Below are positions 44,314 to 53,386 of a stretch of DNA of 64,000 bases, one piece after another (positions within the stretch are counted from its first letter, which is position 1; the number at the start of each line of letters is the position of its first letter). This DNA comes from Pseudomonas sp. JM0905a (GTDB lineage: Bacteria; Pseudomonadota; Gammaproteobacteria; Pseudomonadales; Pseudomonadaceae), in assembly GCF_014700075.1 (NCBI RefSeq), contig NZ_JACXBU010000012.1:36111-100110 (forward strand), given 5' to 3'. A model generated the notes under the pieces. That model saw only the letters and a program-made list of their open reading frames with translations, searched no databases and was not told where the DNA came from. A program made the position numbers and the translations under genes.

Positions 44314-45924
44314 ATGTTGACCTGCGGAGAACTGCTGGTTGAGCTGCTGGAAGGCTTTGGCGTGGATACCGTGTTCGGTATCCCTGGTGTGCACACGGTA
44401 GAGCTGTATCGCGGCCTGCCCAATACCGCTATCCGTCACGTGACCCCACGTCACGAGCAGGGCGCCGGCTTCATGGCCGACGGCTATGCCCGCGTCTCCG
44501 GCAAGCCGGGTGTGTGCTTCATCATCACCGGCCCGGGCATGACCAACATCACCACCGCCATGGGCCAGGCCTACGCCGACTCCATCCCCATGCTGGTGAT
44601 CTCCAGCGTCAACAACACCGAACAATTGGGTATGGGCGGCGGCCGCCTGCACGAGCTGCCGTCCCAGCGCAACCTGGTGTCCGGCGTCGCAGCCTTCAGC
44701 CACACCCTGATGCGCCCGGACGAACTGCCGGACGTACTGACTCGCGCCTTCGCCGTGTTCAATGGCGCCCGTCCGCGCCCGGTGCACATTGAGATTCCGA
44801 TCGATGTGATCACCGCACCGGCCGATCACGTGCGTCGCAAGCTGGGCGCGCTGCCGAGCCGTCCCGGCCCGTGCTCGGACGCCATCGCCCGTGCCGCCGA
44901 GATGCTCAAGGGTGCCAAGCGTCCGCTGGTTCTACTGGGTGGCGGTTGTGCTGACGCCAGCGCCGAGGCCCTGCGCCTGGTGGAAGCCCTGGACGCGCCC
45001 ACCGCCTACACCATCAACGCCAAGGGCATGCTGCCCAAGGGCCACCCGCTGGCCCTGGGCTGCAACCAGGCCTGGGTTCCGGTGCGCAAGATGGTGCTGG
45101 AGTCGGACGTGGTGCTGGCTATCGGCACTGAGCTGGGCGAAACCGACTATGACGTGGTGTTCGACGGCAATTTCCGTATCGAGAGCCAACTGATCCGCAT
45201 CGACATCGACGCCGAGCAGCTGAACCGCAACTACCCGGCCGATATCGCCATCCTCAGCGACTCCCGCAAGGCCATGGCTGCGCTGGCCGATGCCCTTGGC
45301 ACCGCTGCCGCCTTCAGTGCTGATAGCGTGGGCTCGCAGCGCGCCGCCGCTGTACGCGCCGAACTGGATGCCCAGTGGCCGGAAACCTGGAACGGCCAGC
45401 GCAAGGTCCTGGAGACCCTGCAGCAGACCCTGCCGGACTTGATCGTGGCAGGCGACTCCACCCAACCGGTGTACTCCGGCAACCACCTGTTCGAAGCCAC
45501 CCGCACCCGCAGCTGGTTCAACTCCGCCACCGGCTACGGCACCCTCGGCTACGGCCTGCCGGCCGCCGTCGGCGCCAAGCTGGCCGCACCGGACCGCCCG
45601 GTGGTCGCGCTGATCGGTGACGGTGGCATTCAGTTCACCCTGCCGGAACTGGCCTCCGCCGTGGAAGCCGGCGCGCCGATCATCGTGCTGCTGTGGAACA
45701 ACAGCGGTTACGGCGAGATCAAGCGCTACATGAAGAACCGCGATATCCCCACCATTGGTGTCGATATCTACACCCCGGACTTCCAGGGCCTGGCCCGCGC
45801 CTTCGGCTGCAATGCCGAAAAGGCCGAGAGCCTGGAGCACCTGGCCGAGCTGCTGAAGACCGCTGCCAAGGCCGACCGCCCGACGGTGATCGAGGTGTGG
45901 GAGCACGCGGAGTTCCTGGCCTGA
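44314..45924 (+). CDS. ThDP-dependent enzyme, AruI-like (5-guanidino-2-oxopentanoate decarboxylase family)
   Basis: A 536-residue acetolactate-synthase-fold protein. The N-terminal part matches AruI-type sequences (GVDTVFGIPGVHTVELYRGLPN; RHEQGAGFMADGYARVSGKPGVCF), with the ThDP-activating Glu in RHEQ. The C-terminal half has the ThDP motif GDGGIQFT to LLWNNSGYGE. AruI decarboxylates 2-ketoarginine in the arginine transaminase pathway. Without the aruH transaminase or aru regulators nearby, the true substrate may be another 2-keto acid. The ATG follows TTGGAGGACTGCCC. A LacI operator lies upstream. Confidence 0.82.
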   Translation: MLTCGELLVELLEGFGVDTVFGIPGVHTVELYRGLPNTAIRHVTPRHEQGAGFMADGYARVSGKPGVCFIITGPGMTNITTAMGQAYADSIPMLVISSVNNTEQLGMGGGRLHELPSQRNLVSGVAAFSHTLMRPDELPDVLTRAFAVFNGARPRPVHIEIPIDVITAPADHVRRKLGALPSRPGPCSDAIARAAEMLKGAKRPLVLLGGGCADASAEALRLVEALDAPTAYTINAKGMLPKGHPLALGCNQAWVPVRKMVLESDVVLAIGTELGETDYDVVFDGNFRIESQLIRIDIDAEQLNRNYPADIAILSDSRKAMAALADALGTAAAFSADSVGSQRAAAVRAELDAQWPETWNGQRKVLETLQQTLPDLIVAGDSTQPVYSGNHLFEATRTRSWFNSATGYGTLGYGLPAAVGAKLAAPDRPVVALIGDGGIQFTLPELASAVEAGAPIIVLLWNNSGYGEIKRYMKNRDIPTIGVDIYTPDFQGLARAFGCNAEKAESLEHLAELLKTAAKADRPTVIEVWEHAEFLA

Positions 45925-45948
45925 CCCAGGCGAGGTCTTCGCTTTTCT

Positions 45949-46046
45949 GTGGGGGCGAATTCATTCGCCAAGGGCAGCGTAGCTGCCCCCATCGGAACAG
46001 CAGGGCGAACCTGCGGTCCGCTTGGCGATTGAAATCGCCCCTACAA
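45949..46046. repeat. Composite REP-like repeat, copy 2 (inverted relative to copy 1)
   Basis: A ~98-bp unit starting TGTGGGGGCGAATTCATTCG and ending GGCGATTGAAATCGCCCCTA, with GCAGCGTAGCTGC and GGCGAACCTGCGGTCCGC inside. It is the reverse complement of the unit at 44101-44192 with small changes, and also resembles the degenerate unit at 58880-58962. Confidence 0.75.
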
Positions 46047-46110
46047 TTGCGTGCCTCACCGGGCGCCGAGAGGGATAATGCGCCTCCCCGAAACGGCGCC
46101 AGAGGCCAGG

Positions 46111-47139
46111 ATGTCGACCAGGAACAAACCCGCCACCCTGCACGATGTCGCCCAATTGGCCGGGGTTTCCGGCATGACCGTGTCGCGGGCGCTCTCCAAG
46201 CCGGACATGGTCTCCGAGCGGACCCGGCAGAAGGTCGAGCAGGCGGTGCGCGAACTGGGCTACGTCCCCAACCTCGCCGCCAGCCAGTTGGTGACGCGCC
46301 GCAGCGGCATCATTGGTGCGCTGATCACCACCATCACCAACCCCATCCTCGCCACCACCATCGAAATTCTCCAGCAGGGCCTGGCGCGGGCCGGCTATCA
46401 CCTGCTGATCGGTGAAACCCGCTTCTCCCAGGAAGAAGAAGGCAAGCTGCTGCGCGCCTTCCTCGGTCGGCAGCTGGATGGCCTGATCCTCGCCTACGGC
46501 TACCACGCGCCGGAAACCCTGGAACTGCTACAGGCCGCCGACATTCCACTGATCGAACTCTGGGACCTTCCCGAAGGCGACGCGCCGCGCACGCCGGTGG
46601 GGCAGGTGGTTGGCTTCTCCAACTGGTCCGCCGGTGCCGCGGCCGGACGCCACCTGGTGGAGTGCGGTTATCGCAAACCGGCGTTCTTCGGCTTCGATGA
46701 CGAGCGGGAGAACCTGCGCTTCGCCGGATTCCGCCAGGCCGTTGTCGATGGCCTGGGCATCGAACCCCTGCGCCTCAACACCTCACCCGTGCCGCATATC
46801 GATGACGGCGTGGACGTGATCCAGCGCTTCGCCCGGGGCGAAGTCGACTGCGACGGGGCCTTCTTCACCAACGACATGCCGGCGATCGGCGCGCTCTTCA
46901 CCTGCCAGCGCCTTGGCATTCGGGTGCCGGACGAACTCGGCATCTGCGGTTTCGGCGACCTGCCCATCGCCCGCGTGGCCACTCCGTCACTCACCAGCGT
47001 ACGGATTCCCGCCGAGCGCGTGGCCAACGCCACCGTGGAGTTGCTCGGCCAGCGCATTCGCGGCGAGGGCGAATGGGATGCCCTGGTGGATGTGGGCAGC
47101 GAACTGGTGGCGCGGGAGTCGACAGCGCTGCGGCGTTGA
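46111..47139 (+). CDS. LacI-family transcriptional regulator (GntR/gluconate-repressor-like)
   Basis: A 342-residue regulator. The HTH is ATLHDVAQLAGVSGMTVSRALSKPDMVSERTRQKV, with the hinge helix near YVPNLAASQLVTRRS. The effector domain is the periplasmic-binding-protein fold (IIGALITTITNPILATTIEILQQGL onward) and resembles the E. coli gluconate repressor group. The ATG follows AGAGGCCAGG. It lies 186 bp after the ThDP enzyme gene on the same strand and is the best candidate to bind the operator at 44247-44260. Confidence 0.88.
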   Translation: MSTRNKPATLHDVAQLAGVSGMTVSRALSKPDMVSERTRQKVEQAVRELGYVPNLAASQLVTRRSGIIGALITTITNPILATTIEILQQGLARAGYHLLIGETRFSQEEEGKLLRAFLGRQLDGLILAYGYHAPETLELLQAADIPLIELWDLPEGDAPRTPVGQVVGFSNWSAGAAAGRHLVECGYRKPAFFGFDDERENLRFAGFRQAVVDGLGIEPLRLNTSPVPHIDDGVDVIQRFARGEVDCDGAFFTNDMPAIGALFTCQRLGIRVPDELGICGFGDLPIARVATPSLTSVRIPAERVANATVELLGQRIRGEGEWDALVDVGSELVARESTALRR

Positions 47140-47160
47140 CTGGGTTTTTCTGTAGGGGCG

Positions 47161-48045
47161 TCAGTGCAACAGCCAGTCGGCAAACGCCCTGACCTTGGCA
47201 TCCCGACACCCCTCCGGCACCACCAGGTAGTAGTCGCCACACTCCAGCGGCTCCTGGCTTGCGATCACCAGCCGTCCGGCCTCCACCTCAGGCGCCACGA
47301 AGTAACGTGGCAGCACGGTGATGCCGAGGCCGTGCAGGGCGGCGTCGAGCACGAACTGGAAATGCTCCAGGCGCTGGCCGGGCAGGGCATCGATTTCCCT
47401 GGGCGACAGGCCGGCGCTCTGCAGCCAGATCTGGGTGGACGACTTGCCCTGCTCGGCCAGCGCGCTGTGGTGGAGCAGGGGATAGCGCAGGATGTGCCGC
47501 GGCTGGACTAAGGGGCCGTGACGCTGGAGTAGTTCCGCCGTGCAGACGGCTACCATCTCGCCGCCCATCAGGCGCCTGGCCTGGAATCCCGGCCAGTGGC
47601 CGTCGCCGAACAGGATGGCGAGGTCGAAGCCTTCCAATAGCCCGTAGAGGCGATGCAGGTCGTTCATCACCTGCAACTCGATCTCCGGGTGCAACTGACC
47701 GTAGGCCTTCAGTTTCGGCAATAGCCAGCGAGTGGTGAGGGAGGGTTCGGCGCCTATCCGCAGACGTCCCGCGTTGGTGGTGCTGATGCGCTGGGTGGCG
47801 GCTTCCAACTGGTCCAGCAGCGGGCTGATTTCCTCGACGTAGCGACGGCCGTATTCGGTCAACAGCAGGCGCTGGCGCACCTTCTCCACCAGGGGGCGTC
47901 CCAGCAGGTCTTCCAGGTTCTTGATCTGTCGGCTCACGGCACCCTGGGTGAGGCTCAGTTCTTCTGCCGCGCGGGTGACGCTCATGTGCCGGGCAAAGGC
48001 CGCGAAGCAGGTGAGGGAGATCATGCTGGGCAGCTGTCGGCGCAT
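47161..48045 (-). CDS. LysR-family transcriptional regulator
   Basis: A 294-residue LysR protein with HTH FAAFARHMSVTRAAEELSLTQGAVSRQIKNLEDLLG and a GcvA-like effector domain. It is divergent from a class II aldolase gene 114 bp away and probably regulates it. The stop abuts a solitary half REP unit (TGTAGGGGCG at 47151-47160). No good RBS precedes the first Met; a second Met seven residues in is an alternative start. Confidence 0.87.
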   Translation of the reverse strand: MRRQLPSMISLTCFAAFARHMSVTRAAEELSLTQGAVSRQIKNLEDLLGRPLVEKVRQRLLLTEYGRRYVEEISPLLDQLEAATQRISTTNAGRLRIGAEPSLTTRWLLPKLKAYGQLHPEIELQVMNDLHRLYGLLEGFDLAILFGDGHWPGFQARRLMGGEMVAVCTAELLQRHGPLVQPRHILRYPLLHHSALAEQGKSSTQIWLQSAGLSPREIDALPGQRLEHFQFVLDAALHGLGITVLPRYFVAPEVEAGRLVIASQEPLECGDYYLVVPEGCRDAKVRAFADWLLH

Positions 48046-48159
48046 GGGAGTTCATTACGATTTGGAATGAATTTGCGGAAGATAAATCGATATCCCGTGA
48101 CCAGCAAGCGGTCCTAGGCTGACCGCTTTCGACCACGCCATTTGCTTGCGGGAGATCCG

Positions 48160-48894
48160 ATGAACACGACAGAACAACAACTGCGCACTGACCTTGCCGC
48201 CGCCTACCGGCTGCTGGATCTCAACGGCTGGAGCGACCAGGTCTTCACCCACATTTCCGTGCGTCTGCCGGGGGACGAGCCAGCGTTCCTGATCAACCAG
48301 TACGGCCTGCGTCCGGAGGAGGTCAGCGCCTCCAACCTGGTGGCCATCGACGTCGACGGCAACAAGCTCGAAGCCGGTTCGCCGGACGTGAATCCGGCCG
48401 GTTTCACCATCCACAGCGCCGTGCACATGAATCGCCACGACGCGGTGTGCGTGATGCATACCCACACCATGGCCGGCATGGCCGTGGCGGCGCTGGAGGA
48501 AGGGCTGCTGCCGCTGAACCAGACCAACATGACCTTCTACGATCGGGTCGCCTATTACGACTACGAGGGCGTGCCGCTGGATCTGGAAGTCCGCGCCCGC
48601 ATCGTCGCCGCCCTGGGCGACAGCAAGGCGATGATCCTGCGCAACCACGGCCTGCTCACCGTCGGTCGCAGCGTCGCCGAGGCCTACTTCCTGATGTACT
48701 ACCTGAACCAGGCTTGCGAGATTCAACTGGAGGCGATGAAAGCAGGGCGGCCGCTGATCGTGCCGGACCACGATGCCTGCGAATACACCGCGCGCCAGCT
48801 GAACAACGAGCGCTATCACCTGGAGAGCGTCGACCTGGTGTGGCAGGCGGAGTTGCGTAGGCTGGATCGGCTTGATTCGTCGTTCCGCAGCTGA
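48160..48894 (+). CDS. Class II aldolase/adducin domain protein
   Basis: A 244-residue protein with the Zn-binding motifs of the class II aldolase/adducin fold: MHTHTMAGMAV (HxH) and ILRNHGLLTVG (third His). The N-terminal AAAYRLLDLNGWSDQVFTHISVRLP is the usual family opening. Members cleave or epimerise sugar phosphates, or act as decarboxylases/dehydratases on keto acids. The variant here resembles genomic relatives lacking a defined substrate. GGGAGATCCG precedes the ATG. It is divergent from the LysR gene. Confidence 0.87.
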   Translation: MNTTEQQLRTDLAAAYRLLDLNGWSDQVFTHISVRLPGDEPAFLINQYGLRPEEVSASNLVAIDVDGNKLEAGSPDVNPAGFTIHSAVHMNRHDAVCVMHTHTMAGMAVAALEEGLLPLNQTNMTFYDRVAYYDYEGVPLDLEVRARIVAALGDSKAMILRNHGLLTVGRSVAEAYFLMYYLNQACEIQLEAMKAGRPLIVPDHDACEYTARQLNNERYHLESVDLVWQAELRRLDRLDSSFRS

Positions 48895-49061
48895 GGGCTG
48901 GTTTTGCTCTCACAGGGTTTGGAGATCGCCGGATGACACGGTGTATCCGGCGCGAGTCACTCCTCTCCTCTTCAGGGAGAGGGGCCGGGGGTGCGGGTGG
49001 TAGCAGGTCGGCTCCGACTTCCAGATCCGCTCCTACAGACTTACAACCTTTCATCCCCATC

Positions 49062-49090
49062 AAAAAAGCCCGGACAATGGTCCGGGCTTT
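49062..49090. terminator. Bidirectional terminator between aldolase and ABC operon
   Basis: GCCCGGAC (49068-49075) pairs with GTCCGGGC (49080-49087). It has six A on the left (T-run for the minus-strand ABC operon) and TTTCTCATTT on the right. It ends the convergent transcripts. Confidence 0.75.
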
Positions 49091-49096
49091 CTCATT

Positions 49097-49942
49097 TCAG
49101 GCTGGCGCGGTGGCCGCCCTGGTCGTTGCCTCCCTGGCCTTGCGCTCCGCCAGGTACTGCAATAGCAGCCGTGCGCAGAGTACCAGCAGGGTCACCCCGA
49201 TCAGCAGGACGGAGATGGCCGCCACGCTCGGGTCGACGTTATCCCGCAGCCCGCCCCAGATGCGGCGAGGCAGGGTATTGACGTCGACGCTGGTGATGAA
49301 CAGCGTCACCGCCACTTCCTCCCAGGAGAGCGCGAAGCTCAGCAGGGCGGTGGAGGCGATACCCAGCTTGAGGTTCGGCATCACCACCAGGAAGGTGGTC
49401 TGCATCAGGCTGGCGCCGAGGTTGCGCGAGGCCAGCTCGATGCGGCGGTCGATCTGGCTGAGCGCCACCAGCATGGTCACCACGCCGTAGGGCACCACCA
49501 TCACCACGTGGGCGATGATCACGCCGGGAATGGTGTCGTAGCCGAAGCCAGGGGCAATGCGGCCGAGGTTGGTCTCCATGAAGTACAGGACCAGCGCCGA
49601 AATCACCGGCGGAATCGCCATGGGCAACAGCACCAGGCCGATCAGCACGGTGGCCAGGCGCGAGCGCAGGTACCAGATGCCAAGGCTGAAGCTCACCGCC
49701 AGGGCGGTGGCGATGATACTGGTGGCGAAGGCGATGCCAAGGCTCTGGAGGATGCTGGCCATCCACTCCGGGTTGCCCAGCAGGGCTTCGTAGTGGCGCA
49801 GCGACCAGTTGCCGTTGGGCATCGACAGGTAGCGCTTGCTGGTGAAGGACACCGGGATGACCGTCAGCAGCGGGAACAGCATGAAGGCCATGGCCACGGT
49901 GGCCAGCAGGCGGGTGGAAAGGCCCGTTTTATGTGTGTTCAT
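49097..49942 (-). CDS. ABC transporter permease, PotC-like
   Basis: A 281-residue inner-membrane permease with about six helices. The binding-protein-dependent transport EAA loop is visible as ASRNLGASLMQTTFLVVMPNLKLGI. The N-terminal PVSFTSKRYLSMPNGNWSLRHYEALL is typical of PotC/YdcV-type subunits of spermidine/putrescine-class importers. It starts 6 bp after the PotB-like stop and is the last gene of the minus-strand operon. Confidence 0.89.
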   Translation of the reverse strand: MNTHKTGLSTRLLATVAMAFMLFPLLTVIPVSFTSKRYLSMPNGNWSLRHYEALLGNPEWMASILQSLGIAFATSIIATALAVSFSLGIWYLRSRLATVLIGLVLLPMAIPPVISALVLYFMETNLGRIAPGFGYDTIPGVIIAHVVMVVPYGVVTMLVALSQIDRRIELASRNLGASLMQTTFLVVMPNLKLGIASTALLSFALSWEEVAVTLFITSVDVNTLPRRIWGGLRDNVDPSVAAISVLLIGVTLLVLCARLLLQYLAERKAREATTRAATAPA

Positions 49943-49948
49943 GATCGA

Positions 49949-50785
49949 TCAGCCCACCAGTCGGTTGACACGGGTTATGCGCAGCAGCAGCCAGATCAGC
50001 GCGCTGACCAGGGCCAGCAGGACCACGCTGAGGGCGGCGCCCAGGCCCCAGTTGCTGGTCTGGAACATCTGCAGGAAGACGTACTCGGCAATCATCACGG
50101 TCTGGCCACCACCCAGCAGCACAGGGGTGATGAAGAAGCCGAGGCAGAACACGAAGACCATGATGAAGGCGCCCAGCAGGCCCGGTACGGTCTGTGGCAG
50201 CAGCACTTGCCAGAAGGTGCGCAAGGCGCCGGCGCCGAGCCCACGGGAGGCCAGCAGTACGCGCTGGTCGAGCTGGCGCATGCTGGAGAGCAGCGGGAAC
50301 AGGGCGTAGGGCACCATGAAGTGGAGCATGCCGATGACCACGCCGGTTTCATTGCGGGTCAGCTGCAGCGGCGAGTCGATCAGGCCGAGGCCCATCAGGC
50401 TTCCGTTCAGCACGCCGTTGCTGCGCAGGGCGATCAGCCAGCCGAAGGCCCGTACCAGTACCGAGATCCAGAACGGGATGAAGATGCAAATCTCCACCAT
50501 GCGTTGCCAGAACGGCGGGCTGAACACCCAGCAGTAGGCCAGCAGGTAGCCGATGACCAGCGCCAGGGTGCTGACCGTCAGGCACAGACGCAGGGTGCGC
50601 CAGAGCATGTCGTGGATCGCGGGATCGGTAGCGATGCGCTGGTACTGCTCGATGCCGGGCTCCGGCAGGGTGAAGCTCCAACCCACCACGCCGAGGAACG
50701 GCAGCAGGTAGAAAACCACCAGCAGCAGGGGCAGAGGGATCAGCAGCAGGCTGCGCTCCAGGTTGGCGGAGTGGGTTGTGCTCAT
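49949..50785 (-). CDS. ABC transporter permease, PotB-like
   Basis: A 278-residue inner-membrane permease with about six helices. Its EAA loop is ASRGLGAGALRTFWQVLLPQTVPGLLGAF. It pairs with the PotC-like permease to form the translocation channel of a polyamine/opine-class importer. It starts 10 bp after the solute-binding-protein stop, with no strong RBS, so it is probably translationally coupled. Confidence 0.89.
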   Translation of the reverse strand: MSTTHSANLERSLLLIPLPLLLVVFYLLPFLGVVGWSFTLPEPGIEQYQRIATDPAIHDMLWRTLRLCLTVSTLALVIGYLLAYCWVFSPPFWQRMVEICIFIPFWISVLVRAFGWLIALRSNGVLNGSLMGLGLIDSPLQLTRNETGVVIGMLHFMVPYALFPLLSSMRQLDQRVLLASRGLGAGALRTFWQVLLPQTVPGLLGAFIMVFVFCLGFFITPVLLGGGQTVMIAEYVFLQMFQTSNWGLGAALSVVLLALVSALIWLLLRITRVNRLVG

Positions 50786-50795
50786 GCGCGGCGGC

Positions 50796-51911
50796 TCACT
50801 TGGAAAGGTGGGTCAGGTACTGTTCCAGGGTGGTGGCGTAGTGGTCGGCGTACCACTCCACGTTGAGGAAGATCTGCTTCTTGAAGTTCTCCTCGGACGC
50901 GCAATCCGCCTCGCGTTGCTCCGCCGTCATCAGCTTCTGGGTGGCGCCGTTGGACGGGCCGTTGCCTAGTAGTTCGAACAGCTTGAGCTGGCCTTCCGGC
51001 TGCAGGGCATGCTGGATGAAGCGCATGGCTTCCTGGCTGCCGCCCGGGTTGCCCTGGAGCACCGCCCAGCTGCTGGCGTTGAGGAAGGCGTTGTCGTAGC
51101 CCCAGCGGATGCGGCCTTCGCTGTCTTCGGCGAGCAGCTTGGCGCGGGTGCTCCAGATGGCGCCCATCGATACTTCACCTTCGATCATCAGCTGCTGGCT
51201 CTCGGCACCCGAGCTCCAGAACGACAGGACGTGGGGCTTGAGTTCGTCGATCTTGCGCAGGGCGCGTGGGACGTCCAGCGGATAGAGCTGGTCGGCGGGC
51301 ACGCCATCGGCCAGCAGCGCGGCTTCCAGCATGCCGTTCATCCACTTGTAGAGGGTGCGCTTGCCGGGGAATTTCTCCACGTTCCAGAAATCCGCCCAGC
51401 TGGTCGGGCCCTGGTCGCCGAATTGCTCGCTGTCCCAGGCCATCACGTAGCTGAACAGGTAGCCGGCGATGCCGTAGTCATGGGCGAGGCCGGGGGCGAC
51501 CTGGCCGCGCTGGATGACGCTGTAGTCCAGCGGCTGGAGGATCTTGTCGCGGCCGAGGGTCATGGCGCTGTAGCTGTCCACGTCCACCACGTCCCAGCTC
51601 GGCTTGCCGCTGGCCAGCTGCGAGCGGATGGCGCCTTCTGTGGGGCCGGCGCCGTCGATGCGCACCTGGATGCCGGTGGCCTTGCTGAAACTGTCGGTCC
51701 AGGCGCGGCGGAAGGCGTCGAGGGCGTCGCCGCCCCAGTTCACCACCACCAGCGGCTTGCTGTCGGCCGCCCAGCTGATGCCGCTGCGCATCGCCAGCGG
51801 TGCGGCCGCCAGCAGGCCCATGGCCTGCATGAAGGTACGGCGGTTGATCTGGCCGTTACGGGCCTTCTCGATGAGGACTTCGATGCAGTCGCGCTGATGT
51901 TCCTGGCTCAT
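50796..51911 (-). CDS. Extracellular solute-binding protein (PotD-like, Tat-type signal)
   Basis: A 371-residue periplasmic binding protein. A long N-region of about 30 residues leads to INRRTFMQAMGLLAAAPLAM, a twin-arginine-type signal. The mature part begins PLVVVNWGGDALDAFRRAW, typical of the spermidine/putrescine-binding class, and includes SQLASGKPSWDVVDVD and WSSGAESQQLMIEGEVSMG. GAGGAATTGCCC precedes the chosen ATG. The ligand is unknown; the neighbouring amidohydrolases suggest an amide-containing compound. Confidence 0.89.
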   Translation of the reverse strand: MSQEHQRDCIEVLIEKARNGQINRRTFMQAMGLLAAAPLAMRSGISWAADSKPLVVVNWGGDALDAFRRAWTDSFSKATGIQVRIDGAGPTEGAIRSQLASGKPSWDVVDVDSYSAMTLGRDKILQPLDYSVIQRGQVAPGLAHDYGIAGYLFSYVMAWDSEQFGDQGPTSWADFWNVEKFPGKRTLYKWMNGMLEAALLADGVPADQLYPLDVPRALRKIDELKPHVLSFWSSGAESQQLMIEGEVSMGAIWSTRAKLLAEDSEGRIRWGYDNAFLNASSWAVLQGNPGGSQEAMRFIQHALQPEGQLKLFELLGNGPSNGATQKLMTAEQREADCASEENFKKQIFLNVEWYADHYATTLEQYLTHLSK

Positions 51912-51996
51912 GGGCAATTCCTCGCGTGGCCCGCCCAATGGGGCGCGGCCGATTGTTGTTGTAGGGAGGCAGACGAAAGGTGTGGGTTACGCGGGT

Positions 51997-53088
51997 TCAG
52001 GCTTCCAGCAGGAAGCTGCGTTGCACCGGCCAGCTCAGCCACACCGGCGTGCCGCTGGCCAGCTGGGCGCCCGGATGGTTGCCGGGCACCGCCAGGTTGA
52101 TGGCCGGGGCGTCCTGGCCCAGCTTCAGGGCAAGGTGAGTGCTGGCGCCCTGGTAGACCTTCTCGGTGAGGTGGGCGGCGACGATGTTGTGGCCGGAGAG
52201 GTCGGGGCGCTCGGTGTGCAGGTCCATGTGCTCGGGACGTACGGCCAGCAGCAACGGCTGGTTGCCCAGTGGCTGGGGGGCGGCAGCGTGCAGGTGGTTG
52301 TCGCCGCAGTGGCCGCTGGCATTGCTGCCGTTGCGGGTCACGTTGGCCAGTGGGAAGAGGTTCATCTTGCCGAGGAATTCGGCGACGAAGCGGCTGTTGG
52401 GCCGGTCGTAGATGTCTTCTGGGCTGTCGACCTGGGCCAGGCGGCCCTGGTTGAAGATGGCGATGCGGGTGGACAGGGCCAGCGCCTCGCCCTGGTCGTG
52501 GGTGACGAAGACGAAGCTGGTGCCCACCTGGCGGTGGATGCGTTGCAGCTCGGCCTGGAGTTGTTCGCGCAGGTTCTTGTCCAGTGCCGAGAGGGGTTCG
52601 TCGAGCAGCAGCAGGTCCGGCTCGAAGACCAGGGCGCGGGCAATCGCGACGCGCTGCTGCTGGCCGCCGGAGAGCTCCGCCGGCTTCTTCTTCATATGGG
52701 CGCCCAGGCCCACCACTTCGAGGATGTGCTTGACCCGGCGCTGGCGTTCTTCGGCCTTTACGCCACGGATGCGCAGGGGATAGGCGACGTTGTCCGCCAC
52801 GGACATGTGCGGGAACAGGGCGTAGCCCTGGAACACCATGCCGAAGTTGCGCTTTTCCGCTGGTCGGCGGCTGATGTCGACGCCGTTCTCCATCAGCGTG
52901 CCGGAGGTGGCTTCGAGGAAGCCGGCGAGGATCATCAGAAGGGTGGTCTTGCCCGAACCCGACGGGCCGAGGAGGGTGAGGAACTCACCTTGGCGGATGT
53001 CCAGGTCGATGCCGTCCAGGGCGGTGAAGTGTCCGTACTGCTTCCTGATCCCCTGGGCGCTGAGCTGGATGGCCTGACTGCTGGGCAC
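51997..53088 (-). CDS. ABC transporter ATP-binding protein, PotA-like
   Basis: A 363-residue ATPase with Walker A GPSGSGKTT (about residues 38-46), signature LSGGQQQR, Walker B LLLLDEPLSALD and the switch His in FVTHDQGEAL. The C-terminal ~110 residues form a TOBE-type regulatory region (VRPEHMDLH). It is the first gene of the operon, 85 bp before the binding protein, with the two permeases after it. Upstream 53089-53386 must hold the operon promoter; an AT-rich stretch near 53190-53215 is the best candidate location. Confidence 0.91.
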   Translation of the reverse strand: MPSSQAIQLSAQGIRKQYGHFTALDGIDLDIRQGEFLTLLGPSGSGKTTLLMILAGFLEATSGTLMENGVDISRRPAEKRNFGMVFQGYALFPHMSVADNVAYPLRIRGVKAEERQRRVKHILEVVGLGAHMKKKPAELSGGQQQRVAIARALVFEPDLLLLDEPLSALDKNLREQLQAELQRIHRQVGTSFVFVTHDQGEALALSTRIAIFNQGRLAQVDSPEDIYDRPNSRFVAEFLGKMNLFPLANVTRNGSNASGHCGDNHLHAAAPQPLGNQPLLLAVRPEHMDLHTERPDLSGHNIVAAHLTEKVYQGASTHLALKLGQDAPAINLAVPGNHPGAQLASGTPVWLSWPVQRSFLLEA

Positions 53089-53286
53089 GCTGGTTACTCC
53101 CCTTGTTGTGCTGGGACTCGCGGATGGGCCCCGGATTGGGCGTTTTGGCCATTATTGTCAAAGGGAGCGCTACATCAATGGAATTATTTGCGCATTAATG
53201 TTTAGTTTTTTTGGACATTTTCAGGGCGAAAATAGAGCGCGTTTTTGCCGGCGGCACAGCGCTGGTACGCACGGCCAGACTGTTTG

Positions 53287-53323
53287 TGTGGGAGCGATTT
53301 CAATCGCGAATAAATTCGCTCCC
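53287..53323. repeat. REP-like palindrome pair
   Basis: TGTGGGAGCGATTTCAATCG is directly followed by CGAATAAATTCGCTCCCA, giving a compact inverted pair with the same termini as the composite units elsewhere. It lies between the ABC operon and the LysR gene. Confidence 0.65.
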
Positions 53324-53386
53324 AAAGATGCATGCTGGGGGGCCTGGTGATCCGTAGGGTGGGCTTCAGCCCTCGCAGGCTCTCAC

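Noticed and set aside
44314..45924. Assignment as biosynthetic acetolactate synthase large subunit (ilvB/ilvI)
   Set aside because: The RHEQGAGFMADGYARVSGKPGVCF and GIPGVHTVELYRG segments fit AruI-like enzymes better, there is no regulatory small subunit gene, and the gene has a LacI-type operator.
44101..46046. Inverted repeats considered as ends of a composite transposon or integron
   Set aside because: The repeats are REP-like palindromes also found singly elsewhere; there is no transposase and no target duplication was seen.
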